Assembly: GCF_001640025.1 (NCBI RefSeq)
Contig: NC_031674.1
Span: forward strand, 1,984,001 to 2,048,000
Direction of reading: 5' to 3'
DNA: 64,000 nucleotides
Origin: Sugiyamaella lignohabitans
Taxonomy: Eukaryota > Ascomycota > Dipodascomycetes > Dipodascales > Trichomonascaceae
Part shown: one piece after another, positions 43,199 to 53,591 of the stretch
Position numbering within the stretch: the first letter of the stretch is position 1
How the letters are laid out: every line of letters begins with the position of its first letter
Program-made: the position numbers and the translations under genes
The notes under the pieces: generated by a model
Told to the model about the DNA's origin: nothing
The model's database searches: none
The model's input: the letters and a program-made list of their open reading frames with translations, nothing else

Positions 43199-45106
43199 AT
43201 GACTAGAAGATATTTTGCCCCTGCGATTGTCGCTATAGCGGCCGTGGGTTCAGCCAGCGCTCAATGTGCTGCTCCTACTGGTGATGTCGGTTCCTTGGTT
43301 TCAGTTGTCCAAGGGATCCAAACTCTTGCTAGTAGCATGAGCGGTCAGGCTGTGGCTTTTAGCTCTGCTCAAGGAATCGCTGGCGCTCTAGCAATTCAAG
43401 CTGGTGCCGGTAGTCTTTCATCTTCTCTTGGAAATGCTGCTTCTTTGGCTAGCGCTATTCAGACCCCTGTTGCCAGCTGTGATGCCCAAGCAGTGGCTGA
43501 CGCCTTGACTTCGGCTGTTCCTGATATCGTAGGCTTGCTCAATTCTCTTGATACTAAATATAGTGACTTCAGTTCTGTTGGTGCTGGTACAATCGTACAA
43601 AATGATATTTCTGGTCTTCAATCGCTTGCCGCCCAGTTAGAGTCAACATCTTTCGAAAAGATCCCTTGTCCTGTCCTTGCCGACGTTGCTAGTGATTTTG
43701 CTCAAATAGACTCTGCCTTTTCCAGTGCTGGTGCTACCTACAGTGCTAGCCTTGCTGCAACTACCACTGCTTCATCATGTGCTGCCAGTTCTTCTACTAG
43801 CCCTGTTGCTAGTTCTGCCACTAGTCCAGCTACCGCTTCTTCGTCGGCTGTGGTCACGACTTCAGAGGCTCCTGCGACTTCGGCGGTATTGTCGACATCT
43901 TCTTTGGCATCCACACCATTCTATGCCAATGGCACAACATCTTATTCAACACTGACTACTGTCGTTACGAAAACTGTTCCTTGCTCCACTGAAGGTTCTT
44001 CCACTATTTATTCGACAATTACTGAGACACTCACTTCGACTATCCCATGTTCTCTCGGCACTTGTAAGGCTGCTAGCACCCCAGTTGTGCCTACTACACC
44101 AGCTTCGACTCCAGTCACTGCTGCACCTGTTTCAACTTCGTTGACTACCATTACCACTGTGACTACTCTTACTGAGCCATGCGGTACTACCTCGGGAACC
44201 GTCCAGTACACTACACTTACCTCGACACAGACCCTTACTGTCCCTTGTTCGACAGGAGCCAACCCTCAGCCTACTCCATCTTCTAAAGCTCCAGTTGCAT
44301 CATCGTTCACTACCAAAACAACTGTTGTAACTGTGACTGAGCCATGTGGTACCACTTCAGGAACTGTTCAGTATACCACCCGTGTTTCAACTCAGACTGT
44401 AACTGTGCCTTGCTCTACAACTTCTGTTCCAGCCACGAAAGCTTCACCTGCTGAATCTACCAAAGCTCCTGCACCTGCTCCATCTCTTACCACAGTAGCA
44501 ACCGTAGTGACTGTGACTGAACCATGTGGTACTACCTCTGGAACCGTTCAATACACCACACGCGTCACTACTAAGACCGTTACTGTTCCTTGCTCGACTG
44601 AGGCTGCTCCAGTGCCCGCTTCTACTGCCCCTGCACCAACTAAGTCTGCAAATGGCCCTGTTCCTTCGACCGGTAAGGCACCCGCTGTTTCTACACCACC
44701 AGCTAGCAGCGTCATCACCAAGACCATCACTGAGCCTTGTTCTGTCGTTGAGGGTAGCACTGTTTATACCACTTATACTTCTGAGGTCACAGTTCCTTGC
44801 TCTCCTAGTGAAGTTCCTACAAGTCCTGCTCCAGCTGTTGAGACATCTCCAGTGCCTGCACCAGCACCAGCACCAAAGAATTCCAGTCCAGCTCCTGCCC
44901 CAGCTCCGGCTCCGGCTCCTGTTAACTCCGGCCCAGCACCTGCTCCTGCAAACTCAGGCACACAACCTGCTCCTGCTCCCGCTCCTGCTAACTCAGGCAC
45001 GTCACCAGCACCCGCCCCAGCAGCGAACACTTCTGGCGCCACCAAGTTATTCCAAGTATCTGGATTCTTTACCTGTATCATTATGGGAATGGTGGTTCTC
45101 GTCTAA
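43199..45106 (+). CDS. GPI cell-wall protein with HsbA-like domain
   Basis: 635 residues. Signal peptide to about residue 21 (IVAIAAVGSASA before QCAAP). Residues 22-190 form an HsbA-like (hydrophobic surface binding) domain with its conserved pattern: a Cys in ASCDAQAVADAL, a long helix, GAGTIVQNDISGLQSLAAQL, then IPCPVLADVASDFAQIDSAF. A Ser/Thr stalk follows, then repeats of about 33 residues built on VTEPCGTTSGTVQYTT and TVPCST, each with paired cysteines. A Pro/Ala-rich zone precedes a hydrophobic C-terminus (FFTCIIMGMVVLV) after small residues (NTSG), a GPI attachment signal. Expected at the cell wall surface; adhesion or surface-hydrophobicity roles are inferred from the domain family. 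Confidence 0.85.
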   Translation: MTRRYFAPAIVAIAAVGSASAQCAAPTGDVGSLVSVVQGIQTLASSMSGQAVAFSSAQGIAGALAIQAGAGSLSSSLGNAASLASAIQTPVASCDAQAVADALTSAVPDIVGLLNSLDTKYSDFSSVGAGTIVQNDISGLQSLAAQLESTSFEKIPCPVLADVASDFAQIDSAFSSAGATYSASLAATTTASSCAASSSTSPVASSATSPATASSSAVVTTSEAPATSAVLSTSSLASTPFYANGTTSYSTLTTVVTKTVPCSTEGSSTIYSTITETLTSTIPCSLGTCKAASTPVVPTTPASTPVTAAPVSTSLTTITTVTTLTEPCGTTSGTVQYTTLTSTQTLTVPCSTGANPQPTPSSKAPVASSFTTKTTVVTVTEPCGTTSGTVQYTTRVSTQTVTVPCSTTSVPATKASPAESTKAPAPAPSLTTVATVVTVTEPCGTTSGTVQYTTRVTTKTVTVPCSTEAAPVPASTAPAPTKSANGPVPSTGKAPAVSTPPASSVITKTITEPCSVVEGSTVYTTYTSEVTVPCSPSEVPTSPAPAVETSPVPAPAPAPKNSSPAPAPAPAPAPVNSGPAPAPANSGTQPAPAPAPANSGTSPAPAPAANTSGATKLFQVSGFFTCIIMGMVVLV

Positions 45107-46026
45107 ATGTAAACTGCCATTTTCTCAAATTATATAATTACGTCTTGTTATAATCTTCTATTCTCTTTATAGTAGTATTCACTTAAAAACTAATATAAAA
45201 TAAATATGCTTTTTTTTACTCTGAGAAGTAAGTTTGAAAGTCGCTCAATTAGTCGAGACTGATTGATTGATATACTAATCTGGAGAGTCTCCCGAGATGT
45301 TCGCTAAAGTGATAATCTTGATATTCGTGATCTACGTAGATGTTCTGGTGGGGGGTTCCGTTGCTTTTTCTGTTCCATGTCTACCCCACACTAACGAAAT
45401 CTTTACTAAATCTAAGTTAAACTAATGGGATGGCGACGAATTCAACTATTTGCATCAGTTTTGGCTAGGGCGGGGTACACTTTTAACAGCTTCGGCATCA
45501 CAATTGTTGCCGAACCACGTACTGCGGGGAACACCTTAAACCGGTGTCTCACATGAACCTTAAAGAAGTTAGCTAGATCTACGAACGATACCTCTCAAAT
45601 AAGCCACATTCCTGCAGTAATACAGAGACATGCAGTTACCCCTCTTAGAAGATCGGTGATGATCAATCGACACATCCGAGGACTTGTAAGCGTTTAAGAC
45701 ACCTCCAGCAGCGAGCGATTGGCTGTGGTGGACAGGACCGACAAACAAGATCGGCTGAGTGCCCGCTTGATGCACAGATATTCTAGCGGGGTATCTGCTA
45801 GTGACGCTTATTTTGTATTTTTTTTTCTTCGTTCGGCGCATTGAGGGGTTAAGGACCTAATTGATCGACGCCATGTACAGGACTATATGTATTCAGGCAC
45901 ATTTTCATATATATTGTAAATTAATATATATAGACAGATGGATGTGCCTCTGATTTAGACTGTTGTCGACATTGCTTTGTACAGTATTATTTTTCACATT
46001 CACACGAGAATCTGGCATTCTTTGTG
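45107..46026. other. Promoter region of the multi-HsbA gene
   Basis: 0.9 kb; TATATATATTG / AATATATATAG stretches at about 45908-45934 are possible TATA elements, about 95-120 bases upstream of the ATG. No gene seen. Confidence 0.45.
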
Positions 46027-49000
46027 ATGGTGAATAACTTCATTCGTTCAGCCCTATGGGCTTTGGCAGCCGCAGGTTTGGCCGACTCAGTTAATGGTCA
46101 ATGCGCTGCTCCTGCTGGTGACATCGCATCGCTGATTAGTGTAATCAATGCTGTCTCTTCAGAAGCCTCTGTTATCAATACCAACGTCGCTGCTTTTACT
46201 AACAGCAATGATCTCGCTGGTGCTCTTAGTGTTCAAAATGGAGCTGCCACTTTACAGACCATCTTGAGTTCTGCTACTTCTATTGCCAATGCTATTCCTT
46301 CACCTGCAACTTCATGCGATAGTTTAGCTGTCGCTTCAGCTCTCGACGCTGCTAAGGAACCGATTGTATCCTTACTCGATGCTTTGGTCGCAAAATACTC
46401 AGTTTTCAGTACTGGTCTTGTCGGTTCAGTGGGACCTGGTCTTGTTTCAAGTGATGTTTCAAGTCTGCAAGCTCTGACCGCTCAACTAGAGACTGCTGCA
46501 TATGATAAATTTGATTGTGCTGCCCTCCCTGATGTTATTTCCGACTTTGAGGCAATTAATTCTGGTTTTGATGCCGCTGCTAGTCAGTATTCAGTTACGT
46601 TAGGACCCAGTCCTTCTACTCCTGCAAACAATGGTGCCTGTTCTACGTCTTCTTCATCGGTGGCTTCTTCAAGTTCAGTAGCTTCTTCGACAGCTGCTTC
46701 AAGCTCTGCAGCTCCTTCGTCGAGTGCTGTTTCATCCACTGCTGTTTCATCCTCAGTCGCTGCTTCTTCATCCGCTGCTGCCTCTTCTAGCGCTGCTGCT
46801 TCTTCATCCGCTGCTGCCTCTTCTAGTGCTGCTGCCTCTTCTAGTGCTGCTGCTTCTTCATCCGCTGCTGCCTCTTCTAGCGCTGCTGCTTCTTCATCCG
46901 CTGCTGCCTCTTCTAGTGCTGCTGCTTCTTCATCCGCTGCTGCCTCTTCCAGTGCTGCTGCTTCTTCATCCGCTGCTGCCTCTTCTAGTGCTGCTGCCTC
47001 TTCTAGCGCTGCTGCTTCTTCATCCGCTGCTGCCTCTTCTAGCGCTGCTGCTTCTTCATCCGCTGCCGCCTCTTCTAGCGCTGCTGCTTCTTCCTCAGCT
47101 GCTGCCTCTTCTAGCGCTGCTGCTTCTTCAGCTGCTGCTTCCTCTGTCGCTGCTTTTTCAGCTGGTGTGTCTTCAGCTCCTGTATCTAACCCTTGTGCCG
47201 CTCCCACTACTGCTCCTCCTACATCTTGTGGCGCTCCCACTGGTGCCGTTTCCCAGCTTATCAGTGCTTTCTCTGCATTGCAATCCGATGCTGGTGTCAC
47301 TGATGGCCAGGTCGCTGCATTTGAACAGTCTCAAGGTATCGGCGGTGCTTTGGGTATCCAAGAGAGTGAGCCTAATATTCAGACTGATATCAACAATGCA
47401 ATCTCAGCTGCTCAACAACTCAATGGACCATTTGCTGCCTGCGATATCCAAAGTGTTCTTACTTCGGCTGGATCACTTACTCCTGCTGTTGTTCAGTTGT
47501 TGAACGATTTGATTGCTAAGGCATCAGCTATTTCGGGAGTTGGTGCTGGTCAAATTGTTCAGAATGATCTTTCTCAACTCTTTTCCAGTTTTGTTCAACT
47601 TGAGGAAGCTGCTTACGCCAAGTTTGATTGTCCTACTATTCAAGAGGTTGCTGGTGACTTCGGTTCCATCGGAGGAGCATTTTCATCTGCATTTACTGCT
47701 TACAGTACAACTGCTCCTAGTGCTGAGGCTACCGTTCCAGCTTCTTGTGCTGCTTCGGCATCGTCAGCTGCTTCTTCAGCTGCTTCTTGCTCTGCATCTG
47801 TTTCTAGTGCTGCTTCATCCGCTGCTGCCTCTTCTAGTGCTGCTGCTTCATCCGCTGCTGCCTCTTCTAGTGCTGCTGCTTCGTCATCCGCCGCTGCCTC
47901 TTCTAGTGCTGCTGCTTCGTCATCCGCCGCTGCCTCTTCTAGTGCTGCTGCTTCGTCATCCGCCGCTTCTTCATCAGCTGCTGCCTCCTCTAGCGCTGCT
48001 GCTTCGTCTGCCGCCGCTTCTTCATCAGCTGCTGCCTCCTCTAGCGCTGCTGCTTCGTCTGCCGCCGCTTCTTCATCAGCTGCTGCCTCCTCTAGCGCTG
48101 CTGCTTCGTCTGCCCCCGCTTCTTCAGCTGTTGCCTCCTCTAGCGCTGCTGCTTCTTCTGCTGCTGTGTCTTCAGCTCCTGTATCTAACCCTTGTGCCGC
48201 TCCCACTACTGCTCCTCCTACATCTTGTGGCGCTCCTACTGGTGCCGTTTCCCAGCTTATCAGTGCTTTCTCTGCATTGCAATCCGATGCTGGTGTCACT
48301 GATGGCCAAGTCGCTGCATTTGAACAGTCTCAAGGTATCGGCGGTGCTTTGGGTATCCAAGAGAGTGAGCCTAATATTCAGACTGATATTAACAATGCAA
48401 TCTCAGCTGCTCAACAACTCAATGGACCATTTGCTGCATGCGATATCCAAAGTGTTCTTACTTCGGCTGGATCACTTACTCCTGCTGTTGTCCAGTTGTT
48501 GAACGATTTGATTGCAAAGGCATCAGCTATTTCGGGAGTTGGTGCTGGTCAAATTGTTCAGAATGATCTTTCTCAACTTTTCTCCAGTTTTGTTCAACTT
48601 GAAGAAGCTGCTTACGCCAAGTTTGACTGTCCTACTATTCAAGAGGTTGCTGGCGACTTCGGTTCCATCGGAGGAGCATTTTCATCTGCATTTACTGCTT
48701 ACAGTACATCGGCTCCTACAGCCCAAGCTACCGTCCCAGCTTCTTGTGCTGCTTCGGCATCGTCGGCTGCTTCTTCAGCTGCCTCATGCTCTGCTTCCGT
48801 TTCCAGTGCTGCTTCTTCCTCTGCTGCTGCTTCATCTGCTGCTGCTTCTTCTGCTGCTTCCTCCTCTGCCGCTGCTTCTTCAGTTGCTGCTTCCTCTGCC
48901 GCTGCTTCTTCAGCTGTTGCTTCCTCTGTCGCTGCTTCTTCAGCTGTTGCTTCATCTGCCGCTGCTTCTTCAGCTGCTGCTTCATCTGTCGCTGCTGCTT

Positions 49001-52000
49001 CATCTGTCGCTGCTTCTTCAGCTGCCCCCTCTTCATCTCCTGCCGCTTCTTCAGCTGCCCCCTCTTCATCTCCTGCCGCTTCTTCGGCTGCTGTATCCTC
49101 TGCTCCTGTATCTAACCCTTGTGCCGCTCCCACTACGGCTCCTCCTACATCTTGTGGCGCTCCTACTGGTGCCGTTTCCCAGCTTATCAGTGCTTTCTCT
49201 GCATTGCAATCCGATGCTGGTGTCACTGATGGCCAGGTCGCTGCGTTTGAACAGTCTCAAGGTATCGGCGGTGCTTTGGGTATCCAAGAGAGTGAGCCTA
49301 ATATTCAAACTGATATCAACAATGCAATCTCAGCTGCTCAACAACTCAATGGACCATTTGCTGCCTGCGATATCCAAAGTGTTCTGACATCGGCTGGATC
49401 ACTTACTCCCGCTGTTGTCCAGTTGTTGAACGACTTGATTGCAAAGGCATCAGCTATTTCGGGAGTTGGTGCTGGTCAAATTGTTCAGAATGATCTTTCT
49501 CAACTTTTCTCCAGTTTTGTTCAACTTGAAGAAGCTGCTTACGCCAAGTTTGACTGTCCTACTATTCAAGAAGTTGCTGGCGATTTCAACTCCATCGGAG
49601 GAGCATTTTCATCTGCCTTTTCAGCTTACAGCACTTCGGCACCTACTGCCCAAGCTACCGTTCCTGCTTCTTGCGCTGCTTCGGCCTCTTCGGCTGCTTC
49701 TTCAGCTGCTTCTTGCTCTGCATCTGTTTCTAGTGCTGCTTCCTCCTCTGCCGCTGCTTCATCTGCCGCTGCTTCTTCAGCTGCCGCTTCTTCAGCCGCT
49801 GCCTCTAGCGCTGCTGCTTCATCTGCCGCCGTCGCTTCTTCAGCTACCCCCTCCTCATCTCCCGCTGCTTCTTCTGCTGGTGTGTCTTCAGCTCCTGTAT
49901 CTAACCCTTGTGCCGCTCCCACTACGGCTCCTCCTACATCTTGTGGCGCTCCCACTGGTGCCGTTTCCCAGCTTATCAGTGCTTTCTCTGCATTGCAATC
50001 CGATGCTGGTGTCACTGATGGCCAAGTCGCTGCATTTGAACAGTCTCAAGGTATCGGCGGTGCTTTGGGTATCCAAGAGAGTGAGCCTAATATTCAAACT
50101 GATATCAACAATGCAATCTCAGCTGCTCAACAACTCAATGGACCATTTGCTGCCTGCGATATCCAAAGTGTTCTGACATCGGCTGGATCACTTACTCCCG
50201 CTGTTGTCCAGTTGTTGAACGATTTGATTGCAAAGGCATCAGCTATTTCGGGAGTTGGTGCTGGTCAAATTGTTCAGAATGATCTTTCTCAACTCTTCTC
50301 CAGTTTTGTTCAACTTGAAGAAGCTGCTTACGCCAAGTTTGACTGTCCTACTATTCAAGAGGTTGCTGGCGATTTCAACTCCATCGGAGGAGCATTTTCA
50401 TCTGCCTTTTCAGCTTACAGCACTTCGGCACCTACTGCCCAAGCTACCGTTCCTGCCTCTTGCGCTGCTTCGGCATCTTCGGCTGCTTCTTCAGCTGCTT
50501 CTTGCTCTGCATCGGTCTCCAGTGCTGCTTCTTCAGCTGCCTCTGCTTCGTCTGTCGCTGCTTCTTCAGCTGCCGCCTCGTCGTCAGCTGCTGCTGCTTC
50601 TTCAGCTGGTGTATCTTCTGCCGCTGCTTCTTCAGCTGCCTCTTCTTCAAATCCTTGTGCTCCTGTCACAAGAGCTCCTGCTACTGCTTGTAGTGCTCCC
50701 ACTGGTGCCGTTTCCCAGCTTATCAGTGCTTTCTCTGCATTGCAATCCGATGCTGGTGTCACTGATGGCCAGGTCGCTGCATTTGAACAGTCTCAAGGTA
50801 TCGCCGGTGCTTTGGGTATTCAAGAGAGTGAGCCTAATATTCAAACTGATATCAACAATGCAATCTCAGCTGCTCAACAACTCAATGGACCATTTGCTGC
50901 ATGCGATATCCAAAGTGTTCTTACTTCGGCTGGATCACTTACTCCCGCTGTTGTCCAGTTGTTGAACGATTTGATTGCAAAGGCATCAGCTATTTCGGGA
51001 GTTGGTGCTGGTCAAATTGTTCAGAATGATCTTTCTCAACTTTTCTCCAGTTTTGTTCAACTTGAGGAAGCTGCTTACGCTAAGTTTGATTGTCCTACTA
51101 TTCAAGAAGTTGCTGGCGATTTCAACTCCATCGGAGGAGCATTTTCATCTGCCTTTTCAGCTTACAGCACTTCGGCACCTACTGCCCAAGCTACCGTTCC
51201 TGCTTCTTGTTCTGCCTCTGCTGCTTCAGCGGCTTCGTCAGCAGCATCTTGTTCTGCATCAGTTTCTAGTGCCGCATCTTTGGCTGCTTCAAGTGGCGTA
51301 GCTACTTCGACCTCAGCAAGTGCCCCTGCCACTTCGTCTACTGGTACTAGTGGCCCTGTTACTACTGATACAATTGCCAGTGATTTGGAAGCGATTGAAT
51401 CAGCCGTTGCTGATCTTCTACAGGCACTTGAAGCTCTCCCTAACAAACCTCAAGACGTACAGATCGCGTTCAATAACCTGGTGAATGCTATTGGAAAGTT
51501 TATCACAGACTTGGCTGCCTTCGTTAGTGGTGGTTTGGCCAAGAGAGAGAGTGACAACGCATTTGTGACGAGTTCTGCTCTCCAGGCTGTTAAGCTCATC
51601 GCTCAATCTATTGGATATTTCAGCCAGTATTCGAACTCTGTTGCTGGAGTTAGTCTAACTTCAGAAGCTATTGCTGATATAACCCAGCTGGCAACCCTTG
51701 GTAAACAAATCTTATCGCAATTTGGTGTTGATTGTCAAGATGGCGGCTTAAACGCAGCTATTTCTCAAGCCAATTCGACCTATAAGATCTCTGTCGCTTT
51801 ATACGCCGAGGCCTCGACTTGTAGCAGTGGTTCAGGCAGTGGTTCTCAAACTTCTGCTGGTGGTGCTTCTCAGAACTCCCAAGCAACTGTCACCAGCCAA
51901 GGTGTTATCTACACAACTGTTACCAGTCAAACTACCATAACAGTACCTTGTTCAACTTCTGGTGAAAGCACATTTTACAGCACTATAACTGAAGACGTCA

Positions 52001-52731
52001 CAAAGACTATTCCCTGTGAAAAGTGCCAGCATCCTACCACTGAAGCGGCATCTTATAGTACGATTACCACTGTCACAACAGTTACGGTTCCTTGCTCTAC
52101 ATCTGCAGGTACTACCTTTTACACAACCCTCACCGAAGATGTTACAGTGACTGTGCCATGTACAACACCCCCAGCGGCTGGCGAGACAGGTGCTGCAGCT
52201 GCCCCTCCTGGTTCAGGTTCTTCAGGTTCCCCAGGCGGATCCGGCTCCAATCCTTCTTCTCCCGGTTCCGGATCTTCTCCATCATCACCAGAGGCACCTG
52301 CTGCTCCTGGTTCGGGATCTTCTCCATCATCTCCAGAGGCACCTGCTGCTCCTGGTTCGGGATCTTCCCCTTCATCACCCTCATCACCTGGGGCGCCTGC
52401 TGCTCCTGGCTCTGGATCTTCTCCTTCATCTCCAGAAGCTCCTGCTGCTCCTGGTTCTGGATCTACTCCTTCATCTCCAGAGACATCTCCCGAGGCACCT
52501 GCTACTCCCGGTTCAGGATCTTCTCCTTCATCGCCTGAGGCTCCAGGCTCTGGATCGGGCTCTTCATCACCTGAGGCTTCTTCAGCTGCTGGTTCCCCTC
52601 CTGCCCAAGCTTCTCCCGCTTCTTCCCCAGGATCAGAATTACCTGCTGAAAATACCTCTGCCGCCTCTAGATTTTTGACAGTTCCAGGCTTTATTTCCTT
52701 CCTTGCGATGGGATTGGTTGTTCTTGTATAG
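46027..52731 (+). CDS. Giant GPI cell-wall protein with six HsbA-like domains
   Basis: 2234 residues from ATG 46027 (a GTG codon directly before it is not used). Signal peptide to about residue 25. A diverged first HsbA-like domain (about 26-195) is followed by a Ser/Ala stalk, then five near-identical HsbA domains of about 175 residues (starting at bases 47185, 48184, 49111, 49900, 50647), each led by NPCAAPTTAPPTSCGAPTGA or a variant and separated by Ser/Ala linkers that shorten downstream. A further helical domain (about 1780-1935) with a KR dibasic site follows, then two to three Cys-paired modules (TVPCS...TIPC), a Gly/Ser/Pro-rich spacer, and a GPI tail ending FLAMGLVVLV. Probable wall-anchored adhesin or hydrophobic coat protein. 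Its minus strand is also open over long stretches because of the Ser/Ala codons; that is not coding. Confidence 0.87.
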   Translation: MVNNFIRSALWALAAAGLADSVNGQCAAPAGDIASLISVINAVSSEASVINTNVAAFTNSNDLAGALSVQNGAATLQTILSSATSIANAIPSPATSCDSLAVASALDAAKEPIVSLLDALVAKYSVFSTGLVGSVGPGLVSSDVSSLQALTAQLETAAYDKFDCAALPDVISDFEAINSGFDAAASQYSVTLGPSPSTPANNGACSTSSSSVASSSSVASSTAASSSAAPSSSAVSSTAVSSSVAASSSAAASSSAAASSSAAASSSAAASSSAAASSSAAASSSAAASSSAAASSSAAASSSAAASSSAAASSSAAASSSAAASSSAAASSSAAASSSAAASSSAAASSSAAASSSAAASSSAAASSAAASSVAAFSAGVSSAPVSNPCAAPTTAPPTSCGAPTGAVSQLISAFSALQSDAGVTDGQVAAFEQSQGIGGALGIQESEPNIQTDINNAISAAQQLNGPFAACDIQSVLTSAGSLTPAVVQLLNDLIAKASAISGVGAGQIVQNDLSQLFSSFVQLEEAAYAKFDCPTIQEVAGDFGSIGGAFSSAFTAYSTTAPSAEATVPASCAASASSAASSAASCSASVSSAASSAAASSSAAASSAAASSSAAASSSAAASSSAAASSSAAASSSAAASSSAASSSAAASSSAAASSAAASSSAAASSSAAASSAAASSSAAASSSAAASSAPASSAVASSSAAASSAAVSSAPVSNPCAAPTTAPPTSCGAPTGAVSQLISAFSALQSDAGVTDGQVAAFEQSQGIGGALGIQESEPNIQTDINNAISAAQQLNGPFAACDIQSVLTSAGSLTPAVVQLLNDLIAKASAISGVGAGQIVQNDLSQLFSSFVQLEEAAYAKFDCPTIQEVAGDFGSIGGAFSSAFTAYSTSAPTAQATVPASCAASASSAASSAASCSASVSSAASSSAAASSAAASSAASSSAAASSVAASSAAASSAVASSVAASSAVASSAAASSAAASSVAAASSVAASSAAPSSSPAASSAAPSSSPAASSAAVSSAPVSNPCAAPTTAPPTSCGAPTGAVSQLISAFSALQSDAGVTDGQVAAFEQSQGIGGALGIQESEPNIQTDINNAISAAQQLNGPFAACDIQSVLTSAGSLTPAVVQLLNDLIAKASAISGVGAGQIVQNDLSQLFSSFVQLEEAAYAKFDCPTIQEVAGDFNSIGGAFSSAFSAYSTSAPTAQATVPASCAASASSAASSAASCSASVSSAASSSAAASSAAASSAAASSAAASSAAASSAAVASSATPSSSPAASSAGVSSAPVSNPCAAPTTAPPTSCGAPTGAVSQLISAFSALQSDAGVTDGQVAAFEQSQGIGGALGIQESEPNIQTDINNAISAAQQLNGPFAACDIQSVLTSAGSLTPAVVQLLNDLIAKASAISGVGAGQIVQNDLSQLFSSFVQLEEAAYAKFDCPTIQEVAGDFNSIGGAFSSAFSAYSTSAPTAQATVPASCAASASSAASSAASCSASVSSAASSAASASSVAASSAAASSSAAAASSAGVSSAAASSAASSSNPCAPVTRAPATACSAPTGAVSQLISAFSALQSDAGVTDGQVAAFEQSQGIAGALGIQESEPNIQTDINNAISAAQQLNGPFAACDIQSVLTSAGSLTPAVVQLLNDLIAKASAISGVGAGQIVQNDLSQLFSSFVQLEEAAYAKFDCPTIQEVAGDFNSIGGAFSSAFSAYSTSAPTAQATVPASCSASAASAASSAASCSASVSSAASLAASSGVATSTSASAPATSSTGTSGPVTTDTIASDLEAIESAVADLLQALEALPNKPQDVQIAFNNLVNAIGKFITDLAAFVSGGLAKRESDNAFVTSSALQAVKLIAQSIGYFSQYSNSVAGVSLTSEAIADITQLATLGKQILSQFGVDCQDGGLNAAISQANSTYKISVALYAEASTCSSGSGSGSQTSAGGASQNSQATVTSQGVIYTTVTSQTTITVPCSTSGESTFYSTITEDVTKTIPCEKCQHPTTEAASYSTITTVTTVTVPCSTSAGTTFYTTLTEDVTVTVPCTTPPAAGETGAAAAPPGSGSSGSPGGSGSNPSSPGSGSSPSSPEAPAAPGSGSSPSSPEAPAAPGSGSSPSSPSSPGAPAAPGSGSSPSSPEAPAAPGSGSTPSSPETSPEAPATPGSGSSPSSPEAPGSGSGSSSPEASSAAGSPPAQASPASSPGSELPAENTSAASRFLTVPGFISFLAMGLVVLV
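47185..51174 (+). repeat. Five tandem ~525-bp HsbA-coding repeats
   Basis: Copies at about 47185-47709, 48184-48708, 49111-49635, 49900-50424 and 50647-51174. Long stretches are identical at the nucleotide level, including synonymous sites. Unit spacing falls from about 1000 to 750 bases as the Ser/Ala linkers shrink. The fifth copy has a diverged leader (NPCAPVTRAPATAC). Confidence 0.95.
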
Positions 52732-53591
52732 TCGTTGTCTTTTCTTCCTGTTTAACTGATTTTACTTTCTGTTATATTAATATTTGAAATATATACCCAT
52801 TTTTATTAAAAACATTTATACTGCGCTCCTAGTAAGGGTTGTTGGTTTCAACTTTTAGTTGGATCTGTATAAGAGAGAAAACAAAATACCCATTTTAAGG
52901 ATGGGAATTGTGTGTAGTTACAATTTAAGCGGAGATATAAAAACTGCGCGCCTTACGACCGCCTTACTAACCTGACATACATATTATTTCCAATATTTCC
53001 CATGTCAGCGGTACGAATGTGCGCCAAAGAGCTCAAAATGCCGGATTACAAATTGAAAAAGTGAGAGTTAAGGCCGGCTCATCTAGTAGAAATACTTTTC
53101 ATATGCAGGGACGAAATTGAGTTCTCGCTTTAACTAGTTGTAGAGCTAATTGGACCGGTCCGACTTTTATCCGGAATACCTTGTTAAGTAAAGTTTGAAC
53201 CGTTGAACCATATGGTGCTTCTCTCATTATGCATCTGAATAACCAATGACAATCGGCTCCTGAACTTAAGACCCACTGAGACCAAACTTAAGTTTTGGCC
53301 GTGTTCAAGAATCCTGAAGAGACCAACCAAAATCCATACCATAATGGTGGATCTAGTTGAACCGCCATTCTCAGGCTTTTTTTTCAAGTACCAAAGAAGT
53401 CAACTGCCCTTGAAATGTAGCAATACGCGCCTTCAGGCGTTCTAGGATCCGGATTCCGAACTAACTACGTAAGACCCCTAGAATTTATATATAAGAACAA
53501 GATGCCAGTCCATTCCTATAGTAGAAACGAAATAAGTCTCCCAATCCTGAACTGAGCCTATCAATTTGTCATATTCTCTGAATCAAGGAAA
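52732..53591. other. Non-coding spacer between cell-wall genes
   Basis: 0.86 kb, no gene or repeat copy seen apart from the TATA element near its right end. Confidence 0.5.
53486..53495 (+). promoter_or_regulatory. TATA box candidate
   Basis: TATATATAAG, about 97 bases upstream of the ATG at 53592. Confidence 0.55.

Noticed and set aside
46584..51446. Several 94-238-codon minus-strand frames and long second-frame Leu-rich ORFs in the multi-HsbA gene
   Set aside because: Repeat each time the HsbA unit and Ser/Ala linker repeats; antisense or frame shadows of the sense gene.
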